A stretch of 14,040 bases of DNA from Bacteroidetes bacterium UBA1860 (lineage in GTDB: Bacteria > Bacteroidota > Rhodothermia > Balneolales > Balneolaceae). This document shows, in pieces, positions 1-7,284 of this stretch. The stretch lies in contig DDIC01000037.1 of the NCBI GenBank assembly GCA_002338335.1, positions 1 through 14,040 of the forward strand, given 5' to 3'. The notes beneath the pieces were generated by a model. The model did no database searches and was not told the DNA's origin. It saw only the letters and a program-made list of their open reading frames with translations. The stretch's first letter is position 1. Each line of letters begins with the position of its first letter. The position numbers and the translations under genes are program-made.

Positions 1-9
1 TAATATAAT

Positions 10-23
10 ATATGTGCACATAT
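10..23. promoter_or_regulatory. Perfect 14-bp palindrome ATATGTGCACATAT
   Basis: ATATGTGCACATAT equals its own reverse complement. It sits near the left edge in AT-rich DNA next to a TATAAT hexamer at 4-9, so it could be an operator for a gene left of the window. No regulator gene is visible, and AT-rich DNA produces such palindromes by chance, so the functional reading is weak. Confidence 0.25.
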
Positions 24-158
24 GTAATTTATGCTTGAAAGAAGTCATTAGCAAGCGCCCAATAGACATGTGTGTATTATATGTAAATTTTTGGTATAAA
101 TGCGTCTTAAATGGCTCTAATGAGTCATCCAAAAGCCAAGGTGTACATATAATAAAAT

Positions 159-188
159 GGCCGGCAAACAGTTCAATGAATGCCGGCC
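159..188 (-). terminator. Intrinsic-terminator-like hairpin downstream of secG
   Basis: The arms GGCCGGCA (159-166) and TGCCGGCC (181-188) are perfect complements enclosing a 14-base loop. Read on the minus strand, the hairpin is followed directly by ATTTTATTAT, the T-rich tail of a Rho-independent terminator. The plus-strand side is only pyrimidine-rich, so the orientation favours the leftward transcript. It lies about 150 bases past the secG stop, which is far but plausible. The 14-base loop is larger than usual. Confidence 0.6.
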
Positions 189-265
189 CTCTTTCTGCTT
201 GTTCAAAATTCTATAGGGATGTGCAGATCTAAACGTTGCTCGCTGCACTTGCAATTAAGCACGCG

Positions 266-279
266 TGGAAGCGCTTCCA
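266..279. promoter_or_regulatory. LacI/GalR-family-type operator palindrome
   Basis: TGGAAGCGCTTCCA is a perfect 14-bp palindrome with the central CG and TGnAAnCGnTTnCA layout known for LacI/GalR-family operators, including the cre sites of CcpA. It lies 63 bases past the secG stop. It could control a gene left of the window or be a chance match. No LacI-family regulator gene is in the window, so the assignment rests on motif form alone. Confidence 0.4.
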
Positions 280-341
280 ACTTCCTAGAAACAGATTATC
301 TATAAACCCACATTTAAAATCAAGTGAGTCTAGAGTCTTTC

Positions 342-752
342 TTAATTGTCTTGGTTGGGGGGAGTGACTTGTTGCACATCCCCACCACTTGTCGAGGTTT
401 CCTCGGTAGCAACGCTTGAGGTATTCTCTTGAGCAGGCATCGGTAACGCTTGTGAACCAGTGCCTTGTGTGACAGGGACACCTGAAGATTGCACGGCGCT
501 TTGGGTGGCTTGCCCACCGCGATCAATCGCAAAGTTTGCAAGTACACACAACCCAAGAAATACACTGGCAAGGACTGTTGTGCTCTTACTCAATAAATCT
601 GCAGTTCTGCGAGCGCCCATTCCACCACCACCGGTCATGCCGGCAGCTAATCCACCACTCAACCCTTGTTTCTGACCTGGCTGAAGAAGGACCACAATAA
701 TCAATAACACGCAGACGAGGACGATGACCCCGAGAATAATACCGTATAACAT
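342..752 (-). CDS. secG: SecG, preprotein translocase subunit
   Basis: This is SecG, the small auxiliary subunit of the SecYEG channel in the inner membrane, which assists SecA-driven export. The 136-residue protein shows the family layout. A first membrane helix spans about residues 2-23 and ends in the VLLQ signature (21-24). A glycine-rich cytoplasmic loop follows (30-47, with GLSGGLAAG), then GARRTADLLSK and a second helix at about 59-76. The tail after residue 78 is polar, rich in Gln, Ser and Thr, and about 60 residues long; such tails are common in Bacteroidota SecG but variable. ATG at 752 places the first helix directly at the N-terminus, as expected. No clear Shine-Dalgarno sequence precedes it. 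The gene diverges from the MscS-type gene and appears to be a single-gene unit ending at the hairpin at 159-188. Confidence 0.92.
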   Translation of the reverse strand: MLYGIILGVIVLVCVLLIIVVLLQPGQKQGLSGGLAAGMTGGGGMGARRTADLLSKSTTVLASVFLGLCVLANFAIDRGGQATQSAVQSSGVPVTQGTGSQALPMPAQENTSSVATEETSTSGGDVQQVTPPNQDN

Positions 753-837
753 AGTTTGACACCAATCTTTTATGAACAGATAAAAATAACGGTTTCTGCC
801 GAAATCTCAGGCTTTTTTTTGGTAATTTTCTACTTGT
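753..837. promoter_or_regulatory. Divergent promoter spacer between secG and the MscS-type gene
   Basis: Both transcripts must start in this 85-bp spacer or close to it. For the plus strand, TTGACA at 756-761, a 17-bp gap and GATAAA at 779-784 would make a fair sigma-70-type promoter. TAATTTTC at 823-830 instead matches seven of eight positions of the Bacteroidota -7 consensus TAnnTTTG, though no TTG element lies at the right distance upstream. If the host is a Bacteroidota relative the second reading may matter more, and it would give a very short leader. A run of eight T lies at 813-820. No terminator or obvious operator is seen. Confidence 0.35.
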
Positions 838-1839
838 ATGAATATGGATTCGATTACCGAACAAGTTCCAGCCTTCTTTCGTGATGTATTCTCAGAGGGC
901 AACGTGACGCTTCAGCTGATCGAAACGTTTGCTGTGATTGTCATTTTTTGGCTTTTGCGTAATGTTATTGTGCGTTTTTTATCCAACAGAGTGCACGATA
1001 CAGCTGAACGTTATAGATGGCGCAAGAATCTTGGGACCATACTTACATTTCTGACATTTGTCTTCATCGTCCAAATATGGTTTGATGGGATTGGATCTCT
1101 GGCAACATTCTTTGGACTCTTGTCCGCAGGCTTGGCCATTGCGCTTCGGGATCCAGTAAGTGACTTTGCTGGGTGGCTTTTTTTAGTCACCCAACGAACA
1201 TTTACAGTGGGAGATCGTATACAAGTTGGGAATGTAAAAGGAGACGTGATTGATATTCGGATGATGAAGTTTACCCTTCTCGAAATCGGTAACTGGGTAG
1301 AAGCAGATCAAAGCACTGGACGTGTGATCCACATTCCAAACCAGAGAGTATTTCGGGAAAATATCTTCAACTACACCTCTGATTTCGAGTTTATTTGGAA
1401 TGAAATCGCGGTTGTTGTCACCTTCGAAAGTGACTGGAAAAAAGCGAAAGCCTTGCTGCAAGAGGTTGTAGATAAGCTCATGGCAGATTTTAAGCCTACT
1501 GCAGAAAAGGAGTTGCGTCGTGCATCCAATTTATATCTCATACATTTTACACATTTAACACCCATTGTCTACACAGACGTGACAGACTTTGGGGTTCGGC
1601 TGACGGTTCGATATTTGTCTGCCCCAAGAAAACGCCGCAAGATGGCGGAAGATTTTTGGGAGGAGATTTTAGATCGATTCAATGCCGATCCAACCTTAGA
1701 CTTCGCATATCCAACCACCCGTTTTTATACGTTGAATGAAGCCCCTCCAGAATTTATGTCTGCTAGCTCTCAAGGAGCTGGGATGAAGGGTACCTCAACT
1801 TCTGACAACGGGGGTGGAGCGCGAGCAAACCCACTTTAA
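838..1839 (+). CDS. MscS-family mechanosensitive ion channel
   Basis: This is a small-conductance mechanosensitive channel of the inner membrane, which opens under membrane tension to release solutes during hypo-osmotic shock. The 333-residue protein has three predicted membrane helices at about 24-47, 65-83 and 87-117. The third carries the pore-lining pattern GLLSAGLAIALRDPVSDFAG (93-112), comparable to the Gly/Ala-packed TM3 of MscS. The beta domain follows, with FTVGDRIQVGNVKGDVIDI (122-140) and the IPN signature (166-168, in HIPNQRVFREN), and then the alpha/beta cytoplasmic domain to about 300. The last 30 residues are a disordered Gly/Ser tail. ATG at 838 is chosen; an in-frame ATG two codons on is equally possible, and no strong Shine-Dalgarno helps to decide. 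The next gene starts two bases after the stop, so the two are almost certainly co-transcribed. Confidence 0.93.
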   Translation: MNMDSITEQVPAFFRDVFSEGNVTLQLIETFAVIVIFWLLRNVIVRFLSNRVHDTAERYRWRKNLGTILTFLTFVFIVQIWFDGIGSLATFFGLLSAGLAIALRDPVSDFAGWLFLVTQRTFTVGDRIQVGNVKGDVIDIRMMKFTLLEIGNWVEADQSTGRVIHIPNQRVFRENIFNYTSDFEFIWNEIAVVVTFESDWKKAKALLQEVVDKLMADFKPTAEKELRRASNLYLIHFTHLTPIVYTDVTDFGVRLTVRYLSAPRKRRKMAEDFWEEILDRFNADPTLDFAYPTTRFYTLNEAPPEFMSASSQGAGMKGTSTSDNGGGARANPL

Positions 1840-1841
1840 TC

Positions 1842-3677
1842 GTGTCATATACTACATTTCGATTTAAAGCCCCCATATTAAAAGGGCTAGCTGATGTACA
1901 ACTCAGCGAACCAACACCAGAACTCAAAGAAGTTTTAAAACGTTGCTCTACTGGCCAAGATCTTATCCTGGCATCTACTCAAAAAGACCATGCTGAGAAA
2001 GGCCCCTTCATCTGGACGATGAATGAGCTTTCCAAAACCACCCTTGGTTATGGAACTCGCATACTCGTCCTTTGCAATGATGAACCACGTGTCAAAAGGG
2101 TCGTGACGTTCTTGCGGAAATTAGGAGAACAAATTGCGTTTGACGCAGAGGCTATTACGGCGGACATGGAAGCGCAAAAAGTGTCCAACATTATCGGCAA
2201 GGCGCCTCATGCAATTGTTGGAACGCCCACTGTGCTCAAAGAAGCATTGGAGGCCAATAGAGCTCTTTTGCGTGACATAAATCTTCTCTACATGATGGGT
2301 GCTCACAAAATGGAGGCGCTTGAGGATGTAAAGGCTGTGTTTCCTCGGGTTATTTCTCCAAAACAGCGTGTTGTTCAGTTTGGTAAAAAAGCCACGATGG
2401 CGCTTCGGCATGAAGTGCTGACTTGGGTAAGGGATCCACACCATGTAGGAATCGATCCACCCATTGCAGGTCTTGAACCCGTCGTACCACCTAGTCCAAC
2501 AGCAAAAGAAGAGCCCACATCGAGCGCCAAGGAGAGAAAAAAAGAGTCTGTGAACGAGGATTTGGTAGCACCGAAAGATTCAACGGCGCCAGAAGCGTCT
2601 TCGGATGCGCCAAAACCGGACACGCCCAAAACAGACACGCCAAAACCTGGCACGCCCAAGCCAGCCGACACTGCAACGGCGCCAGAGACACCATCCGAAA
2701 CGATTTCATCAACAGAGGCACACAAAGAAGTATCTAGCAGCCCAAAGGACAACACGCAACTTTTAGAAACGATTACCCCGTTACTGAAGCGCGCTATGAT
2801 TCCAAATGACCTTCCTTTGGCCACAGTGGTTAAACGACTTAAGGAATCTACCTCCCAACGGGCAGTGGTGATTTGTCAAGGGCCTGCGGGGGCAGATGCA
2901 CTGTTTAAAGAGCTCCGAGAAGCCGATTTAGGTGTCATCTCAGTTCATTCCAAGCTTCGACGTTCTACCTATGATTATCGGATTAATCGGTTTCAATCAG
3001 GAGATGTAAATATTGCGATCATTGGAGGGCGCCTCAAATCACAGGAACCGCTCAAGCAAGTATCACGAGTCTTGTACACGCTGCTACCGCGCTCACAAGA
3101 TACATTTTTGCATGATATGAGCTTGGTGCAGTGGTCGGACACTCCACAAGAAGCGTTATTCCTAGTACAGGAGAAGGACAAAGAGTCTTTTGAGACGTTC
3201 AAAAAAGAGTCAGGCCTAGATTGCACCCCACTTGTACTTGACGGGCTCAGCGACTTACAGCCAGTCGAATTGCTTGATCGACGCAAAGAGAAACGCTCAA
3301 ACGAACGCTCCTCATCTTCATCGAAATCAGCAAAGGAGGGCGCGGGAGAAAAGAGATCCAAAGGATCGAAGTCTAATCGCACTACAAAAGGTGGACGAGG
3401 ATCGAGCAAGACACAGGGAAGTCAGTCACATGGGGAACGGTTGCAAGGCAACCAATCCAAAGGCGATTCATCCCAGAAAGGATCACAGAACCGTGGTAAA
3501 GGCGGGCCAAAGTCCAAACAAAACCAAGGCAAGGGACGCGGAAAACGTGCCCCAGAGAAACCGAAAACTCCGTATGGATTGCCACGAGCCAATTTTGACC
3601 AACTCGATGGTGGTAAAGAGGGAACCAAACCCTCAGGGGGCCTCCTCGGAGCGATTAAAAAGATCTTTGGGGGCTAG
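1842..3677 (+). CDS. Degenerate DEAD-box helicase-like protein with basic low-complexity tail
   Basis: I do not recognise a named family, but the 611-residue protein follows the layout of a DEAD-box RNA helicase with its active site lost. Residues 6-45 resemble the Q-motif region (EPTPELKEVL where PTPIQ is expected, then GQDLILAST). Where motif I (GxGKT) should be there is STQKDHAEKGP (45-55). The TPGR position reads TPTVL (128-132), and DEAD reads MGAH (152-155, in LLYMMGAHKM). A Pro/Thr/Ser/Lys linker spans about 212-305. A second RecA-like half (about 306-465) has VHSKLRR and RINRFQSGD (380-388), but motif V (TDxAxRGxD) reads GGRLKSQEP and motif VI (HRxGRxGR) reads HDMSLVQW (424-431), with all three arginines gone. 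Residues 480-575 are Lys/Arg/Ser/Gly/Gln-rich, suited to RNA binding, and the end is GGLLGAIKKIFGG. The GTG start lies two bases after the channel gene; the next ATG (codon 60) would cut into the fold. ATPase activity is unlikely, and an RNA-binding or scaffold role is a guess. Confidence 0.72.
   Translation: MSYTTFRFKAPILKGLADVQLSEPTPELKEVLKRCSTGQDLILASTQKDHAEKGPFIWTMNELSKTTLGYGTRILVLCNDEPRVKRVVTFLRKLGEQIAFDAEAITADMEAQKVSNIIGKAPHAIVGTPTVLKEALEANRALLRDINLLYMMGAHKMEALEDVKAVFPRVISPKQRVVQFGKKATMALRHEVLTWVRDPHHVGIDPPIAGLEPVVPPSPTAKEEPTSSAKERKKESVNEDLVAPKDSTAPEASSDAPKPDTPKTDTPKPGTPKPADTATAPETPSETISSTEAHKEVSSSPKDNTQLLETITPLLKRAMIPNDLPLATVVKRLKESTSQRAVVICQGPAGADALFKELREADLGVISVHSKLRRSTYDYRINRFQSGDVNIAIIGGRLKSQEPLKQVSRVLYTLLPRSQDTFLHDMSLVQWSDTPQEALFLVQEKDKESFETFKKESGLDCTPLVLDGLSDLQPVELLDRRKEKRSNERSSSSSKSAKEGAGEKRSKGSKSNRTTKGGRGSSKTQGSQSHGERLQGNQSKGDSSQKGSQNRGKGGPKSKQNQGKGRGKRAPEKPKTPYGLPRANFDQLDGGKEGTKPSGGLLGAIKKIFGG
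2610..2663 (+). repeat. 15-bp tandem repeat encoding a PKPxT linker
   Basis: About 3.6 copies of a 15-bp unit (CCAAAACCGGACACG, CCCAAAACAGACACG, CCAAAACCTGGCACG, CCCAAGCCA) start at 2610, 2625, 2640 and 2655. They encode the pentapeptide series PKPDT, PKTDT, PKPGT, PKP within the linker between the two helicase-like halves. The 15-bp period keeps the reading frame, so copy number can change by slippage and alter linker length without breaking the protein. Confidence 0.8.
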
Positions 3678-3727
3678 TGCAACTAAGCTGGCTATTCCCT
3701 CACGACGAGTCGAAGGGCTCAGAAAAA

Positions 3728-4963
3728 TTAAGCTGGCTGAGCCTCTAACTTTGCGGCTTCTTCAAAGACCATTTCAGAAATCGCCCTGAATGCCTCAAGC
3801 GTTTTCTCAATGTGATGAGGTTCATGTGCAGCGGTCGGGATTAACCGGATAATCACCATACCCTTGGGCACAACAGGATAGGTTACACCACTGACAAAAA
3901 TGCCATGCTCCTCACGCATAATGCGCATGATGTCTGTACAAAGATCGGTGCTACCCTGTGTCAAAACGGGCGTTACGGGGCTTTCAGAAGGCAGCACATT
4001 GTAACCGATGTCTCGAAGTCCATCACGTAGCGCGTTCGTATTTTCCCAGAGTTTCTCGCGGAGCTCTGGGTGTGAGCGAATGATCTCAAGGCGTTTGCGT
4101 GCAGAACGAACCAGCGCACGAGGCAACGACTTGGCAAAAATCTGACTCCGCAGATTTGCCTTCATAAATTCTACAACATGGGGCTCTGTCGCAACAAACG
4201 CTCCAATCAGCGCTAAAGACTTCGCAAAGGTCCCAAAGTAGACATCAATGCCGTCCATGCATCCTTGCTCCGTACCTGCACCAGAGCCATCATGGCCAAG
4301 AGTCCCAAATCCATGAGCATCATCGACCAATAGACGGAAAGGGTACTTTTCTTTGAGTGCAATGATTTCTTTGAGTCGACCTTGATCGCCCGTCATACCA
4401 AATACGCCTTCAGTCACAACTAGAATTGACGAATTGGGTTTCATTCGCTTTACAGCTCTTTGGAGCTGCTTCTCTAGACTCTCGAGGTCATTATGCTTAA
4501 AGACACTCTTGTCACTCATTGCCAATTGCTTCCCGTCCACAATGCATGCGTGGCTCAACTCATCGTAGATCAAAAAGTCGTTTCTATCCACCAAAGAGTG
4601 GACAACCGACATGATCCCCTGATACCCAAAGTTGAGTAATAATGCCGAGGGCTTGTGGATAAAGGTGGCTAACTCTTTTTCAAGCTCCTCGTGCTCCTCT
4701 GTATTTCCGGTCATGAGGCGTGCCCCCATGGGATTACTAAATCCAAACTCTGCTGCTGCATCCGCATCTGCTTTTCGCACATCGGGTCGATTGGCAAGAC
4801 CTAAGTAGTCATTCACACTCCAAACGACCATGTCTTTGCCTTGGAATTTCATCTCAGGACCAATAGGCCCTTCAAGTTTAGGAAACGTGTAATACCCGTA
4901 GCCGTCTTTTGTGAAGGACCCTAGAGGTCCAGGACGGTCTACAAGCTTATCAAATAAATCCAT
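3728..4963 (-). CDS. Alpha-oxoamine synthase (serine palmitoyltransferase/BioF/KBL-like PLP enzyme)
   Basis: This is a PLP-dependent enzyme of the alpha-oxoamine synthase family, which condenses an amino acid with an acyl-CoA and releases CO2. Members make 3-ketosphinganine, 8-amino-7-oxononanoate, 2-amino-3-ketobutyrate or 5-aminolevulinate. Of the 411 residues, NDYLGL (51-56), DELSHACIVDG (134-144), FKHND (155-159), TEGVFGM (184-190) and VDDAHGFGTLG (213-223) are all in place. The PLP lysine is K248 in GTFAKSLALIGAF; the usual SK is AK and the usual GG is GA. The N-terminus MDLFDKL..RPGPLG and the SHACIVDG wording resemble the Bacteroidota enzymes usually annotated as serine-palmitoyltransferase-like, so sphingolipid synthesis is my first guess. 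No biotin or threonine-degradation gene is nearby to argue otherwise. The minus-strand sequence before ATG is CTCCTCCCT, the opposite of a ribosome-binding site. The 140-bp upstream gap allows its own promoter. Confidence 0.85.
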   Translation of the reverse strand: MDLFDKLVDRPGPLGSFTKDGYGYYTFPKLEGPIGPEMKFQGKDMVVWSVNDYLGLANRPDVRKADADAAAEFGFSNPMGARLMTGNTEEHEELEKELATFIHKPSALLLNFGYQGIMSVVHSLVDRNDFLIYDELSHACIVDGKQLAMSDKSVFKHNDLESLEKQLQRAVKRMKPNSSILVVTEGVFGMTGDQGRLKEIIALKEKYPFRLLVDDAHGFGTLGHDGSGAGTEQGCMDGIDVYFGTFAKSLALIGAFVATEPHVVEFMKANLRSQIFAKSLPRALVRSARKRLEIIRSHPELREKLWENTNALRDGLRDIGYNVLPSESPVTPVLTQGSTDLCTDIMRIMREEHGIFVSGVTYPVVPKGMVIIRLIPTAAHEPHHIEKTLEAFRAISEMVFEEAAKLEAQPA

Positions 4964-5103
4964 AGGGAGGAGTTCTTTTAAAGAAGATCTGTGTAGAAGA
5001 GACGAAAAGAGAGACTAGAGAGCAATTTTATTTACTAATCTTCAAAATTACGAGGAATGGCTAGGTTTCTCAAATAAAACAACAGGTTAGGTATGACTGG
5101 ACT

Positions 5104-6525
5104 TTACGGATCCATCTCCAGTACATATAACCCCTGAGAGATGTCAGAGACAACGATTTTTTCATTCTCAAACCATGGGTAGACAGACCAAAGACCATCA
5201 AACTCAATGTCAGTTTTGTTAGGAGTGGTATCAAAAAATCCAATTTCTGACATGGCGCTTCCAGTGGGTTCCTTGATATCAAGTACACGTAGACCCGCCA
5301 AGTAGTTTGCTTGATAGAGTCGATTGCCTACCACATAATTGTTGTGATCGATGGAGAGTGTGGAGTGTTGATAATAGCTATCCACTCGTAGCTCTTCTAG
5401 ATTGGTCATGTCAAGGATGTACGTACGGGTGTTGTGCCCGTTACGAATTTCATCTAATTCATCATTCAAGAAAAACACCCGTTTGTCCTCCGAGAACCAT
5501 CCCTGATGGGCATAACGATTGCCCGTATACTCAAAAACACTCACAGTTTGAGGATTCTCCTTGTCGGTCACATCACTCACCAACACACTCAGCTCGGCTG
5601 AGCTAACACAAATTTCGCGACCTTGATAGCGCGCATCGTGGCCATCGTAGTTCACACATTGTGTATCATGAATATACCCTGGAGCGATGTACCCACCTGC
5701 CTCGAGCTCGAGATGGCATCCTGCATACACAGGATTGAGTCGATCACGAATATCAATCATATGCAATCCTCCATTCGAAGCACAGGTGCGACCTTTGGTG
5801 GAACCAACGGCATACGCAAAGCCTGATTCCTCATTGATAGCGATATTGTGCGCCTCTCCAAACTCTGTATAATGGGCATCATGCTCAAACGTGACGGGCA
5901 TGGCACTTTTAGGGACGTTACGAAGTTTCTCGAGATCAAAAACTTGCATGCCTCGTGGGTTTACATCGGTCACTATATACATGGCATTTTGATACGTTTT
6001 GATATCACGCCATGCGGAAGCGCCTTTTCCTTCGCCACCGTCCTGATCATCATGAAAAGCCATGCGCGGATCCTGCGCGCTGGATGATATGATATTAGGG
6101 GTCGAACTTTTACTCACGGCCCCATCCTTTGACGTTGCGACCAGGTCAGCCTCAGGTAATTTTCCGACATACTCTGGCTCGCGAGCATCTGTCACATCAA
6201 CAATCACCACGCCATCCGTGAGCCCAACAAGTGCGTACTCTTTTTCGGTTTGTGGATCCTTCCAGCCCCAAATATCATTAGCATTTTGATCGCTCTCATT
6301 GATCTCTCCAAGGGACAGATATGCTCTATAGTGGACATTTGAGCATGGATATACACCATCACCTGCCAACCCATCAATACAATCTAACGGATCGAGCTCC
6401 TCTACAGCATCATAGCTCAGATTATCCGTACAACCACCGAACCAGAGCAACGGACCTGCGATTACAGCGAGAGAAAAGGTCTTATGTACTCTAGAGTTAG
6501 CGTGGGAAAGTGGCGACATTATCAT
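5104..6525 (-). CDS. LVIVD-repeat (choice-of-anchor B family) lipoprotein
   Basis: This 473-residue protein matches the choice-of-anchor B family of secreted beta-propeller-like proteins built on LVIVD repeats. Signature blocks in order are DIWGWKDPQTEKEYALVGL (84-102), VVIVDVTD (106-113), AWRDIKTYQNAMYIVTD (171-187), RGMQVFDLEKLR (191-202), EAHNIAINEESGFAYAVG (224-241), GGLHMIDIRD (252-261), YIHDTQCVNYDG (284-295), YQGREIC (300-306), YAHQGWFSED (338-347), LNDELDE (353-359), TRTYILDMTNL (366-376), YQANYLAGLRVLDI (404-417) and GLWSVYPWFENEKIVVSDI (444-462). Members usually end in a sorting anchor after the last repeat. This one stops at MDP and instead has an N-terminal lipoprotein signal (hydrophobic 17-30, lipobox-like FGGC, Cys32), so it is probably tethered to a membrane. 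The role of the family is not established. It follows mhqD by 64 bp. No Shine-Dalgarno is seen; ATG at codon 3 is an alternative start. Confidence 0.85.
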   Translation of the reverse strand: MIMSPLSHANSRVHKTFSLAVIAGPLLWFGGCTDNLSYDAVEELDPLDCIDGLAGDGVYPCSNVHYRAYLSLGEINESDQNANDIWGWKDPQTEKEYALVGLTDGVVIVDVTDAREPEYVGKLPEADLVATSKDGAVSKSSTPNIISSSAQDPRMAFHDDQDGGEGKGASAWRDIKTYQNAMYIVTDVNPRGMQVFDLEKLRNVPKSAMPVTFEHDAHYTEFGEAHNIAINEESGFAYAVGSTKGRTCASNGGLHMIDIRDRLNPVYAGCHLELEAGGYIAPGYIHDTQCVNYDGHDARYQGREICVSSAELSVLVSDVTDKENPQTVSVFEYTGNRYAHQGWFSEDKRVFFLNDELDEIRNGHNTRTYILDMTNLEELRVDSYYQHSTLSIDHNNYVVGNRLYQANYLAGLRVLDIKEPTGSAMSEIGFFDTTPNKTDIEFDGLWSVYPWFENEKIVVSDISQGLYVLEMDP

Positions 6526-6589
6526 TGCGAAAGTTGAGAATGGCTTTCTGGAAAGGTACGCATCCCTAACGGTTGACGGAGTTCACGAA

Positions 6590-7264
6590 TTATCCCCATT
6601 GTTGGGTTACGAGCTGACTCGCAGCCTCTAATTCGTCTGCATTAATCGTGTGCCCCATCCCAGGATAGATGCGACAATCGACGTGCGCTCCGAGCTTTTT
6701 AAGTAGATCTTCGGTTTCGTGCACACGCTCTTCAGGAATATGCAGGTCTATGTCCGAACACCCAAGAAAAACGGGCATCTCTGCCAAAGGGGTTTCCGAT
6801 CTGTCCAATGCTACATCAATCTCTTGCCCGATCACCCCCCCACTGAACCCTAGTAGACCACCCAGAGGTTGATCCAATCGAGCGGAGGCTTCGCTGGCCA
6901 AACAGGCACCTTGTGAAAACCCTGCAAGCAAGATTTTTCTTGGACTAACGCCTTGCTCCACGACTTTCAGTAAATATCTCTGAATGACCATTAGAGCCGA
7001 GGTGAGAAAGGGTTCATTGTCTTGTCTAGGCGCCATGAACGATAAGGGATACCACGTGTTGTTAGCGGCTTGAGGACAAATTACAGCTGTTTGAGCAGGC
7101 AGTCCTAGATGGTGAGCCAATGGTTCAATACTCTCTGCGGTCGCTCCACGCCCGTGGAGAAGGATCAACACATACTCTGCCTCCGATAACGGTACACCTG
7201 AAAAATGTGCCGGCATCGTTACGTGAGGGTCAATAGACGGTTTGGATAGTCCTATTAAGTGCAT
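6590..7264 (-). CDS. mhqD: MhqD-type phospholipase/carboxylesterase (alpha/beta hydrolase)
   Basis: This is a 224-residue serine hydrolase of the phospholipase/carboxylesterase group. The oxyanion-side motif LLHGRG lies at 35-40, the nucleophile elbow GFSQG at 115-119 (Ser117), the likely catalytic Asp173 in GCSDIDLHIP, and His205 in PGMGHTI, so the triad is complete. In Bacillus subtilis the mhqO-mhqD pair encodes a ring-cleaving dioxygenase and a hydrolase of this type induced by hydroquinone and catechol. Here the same pair occurs with only 20 bp between the genes, which is why I use the symbol. Its substrate is not known; hydrolysis of a ring-cleavage product or an ester is inferred. Met17 is a possible alternative start, because the family usually has about 20 residues before LHGRG. 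No signal peptide is seen, so the protein is cytoplasmic. Confidence 0.85.
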   Translation of the reverse strand: MHLIGLSKPSIDPHVTMPAHFSGVPLSEAEYVLILLHGRGATAESIEPLAHHLGLPAQTAVICPQAANNTWYPLSFMAPRQDNEPFLTSALMVIQRYLLKVVEQGVSPRKILLAGFSQGACLASEASARLDQPLGGLLGFSGGVIGQEIDVALDRSETPLAEMPVFLGCSDIDLHIPEERVHETEDLLKKLGAHVDCRIYPGMGHTINADELEAASQLVTQQWG

Positions 7265-7284
7265 AGGTACACATTATAGAGAGT

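Larger units (their letters stand above)
1..341. other. Non-coding AT-rich left flank
   Basis: No convincing gene lies here. The one sizeable open frame (14-232, plus) has no recognisable domain, has unusual composition, and runs through the hairpin at 159-188. The stretch is AT-rich and holds several symmetric elements: a perfect 14-bp palindrome at 10-23 (ATATGTGCACATAT), an 11-bp inverted pair (75-85 and 144-154, TATTATATGTA and its complement), a terminator-like hairpin at 159-188, and a LacI-type palindrome at 266-279. Perfect TATAAT hexamers occur at 4-9 and 148-153, but neither has a good -35 partner. The region probably separates secG from an unseen gene to the left. Confidence 0.6.

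Noticed and set aside
14..232. A 72-codon plus-strand open frame at the left edge
   Set aside because: It has no recognisable domain, its Cys/Ser/Asn-rich composition is unlike its neighbours, and it runs through the terminator-like hairpin and AT-rich inverted repeats.
2375..2824. A 149-codon minus-strand frame rich in Gly/Val/Ser
   Set aside because: It is the complement of the Pro/Thr linker repeats of the helicase-like gene, which explains its composition.
3684..3738. A 10-bp direct repeat TAAGCTGGCT (3684-3693 and 3729-3738) as an attachment site or insertion footprint
   Set aside because: It is short, one copy overlaps the end of the oxoamine synthase gene, and no mobile-element gene or inverted end is nearby.
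4964..5103. A terminator or small gene in the 140-bp gap between the lipoprotein and oxoamine synthase genes
   Set aside because: No hairpin with a T-run and no credible open frame is seen; candidate promoter hexamers (for example TAAAAT at 5031-5026, minus) lack good partners.
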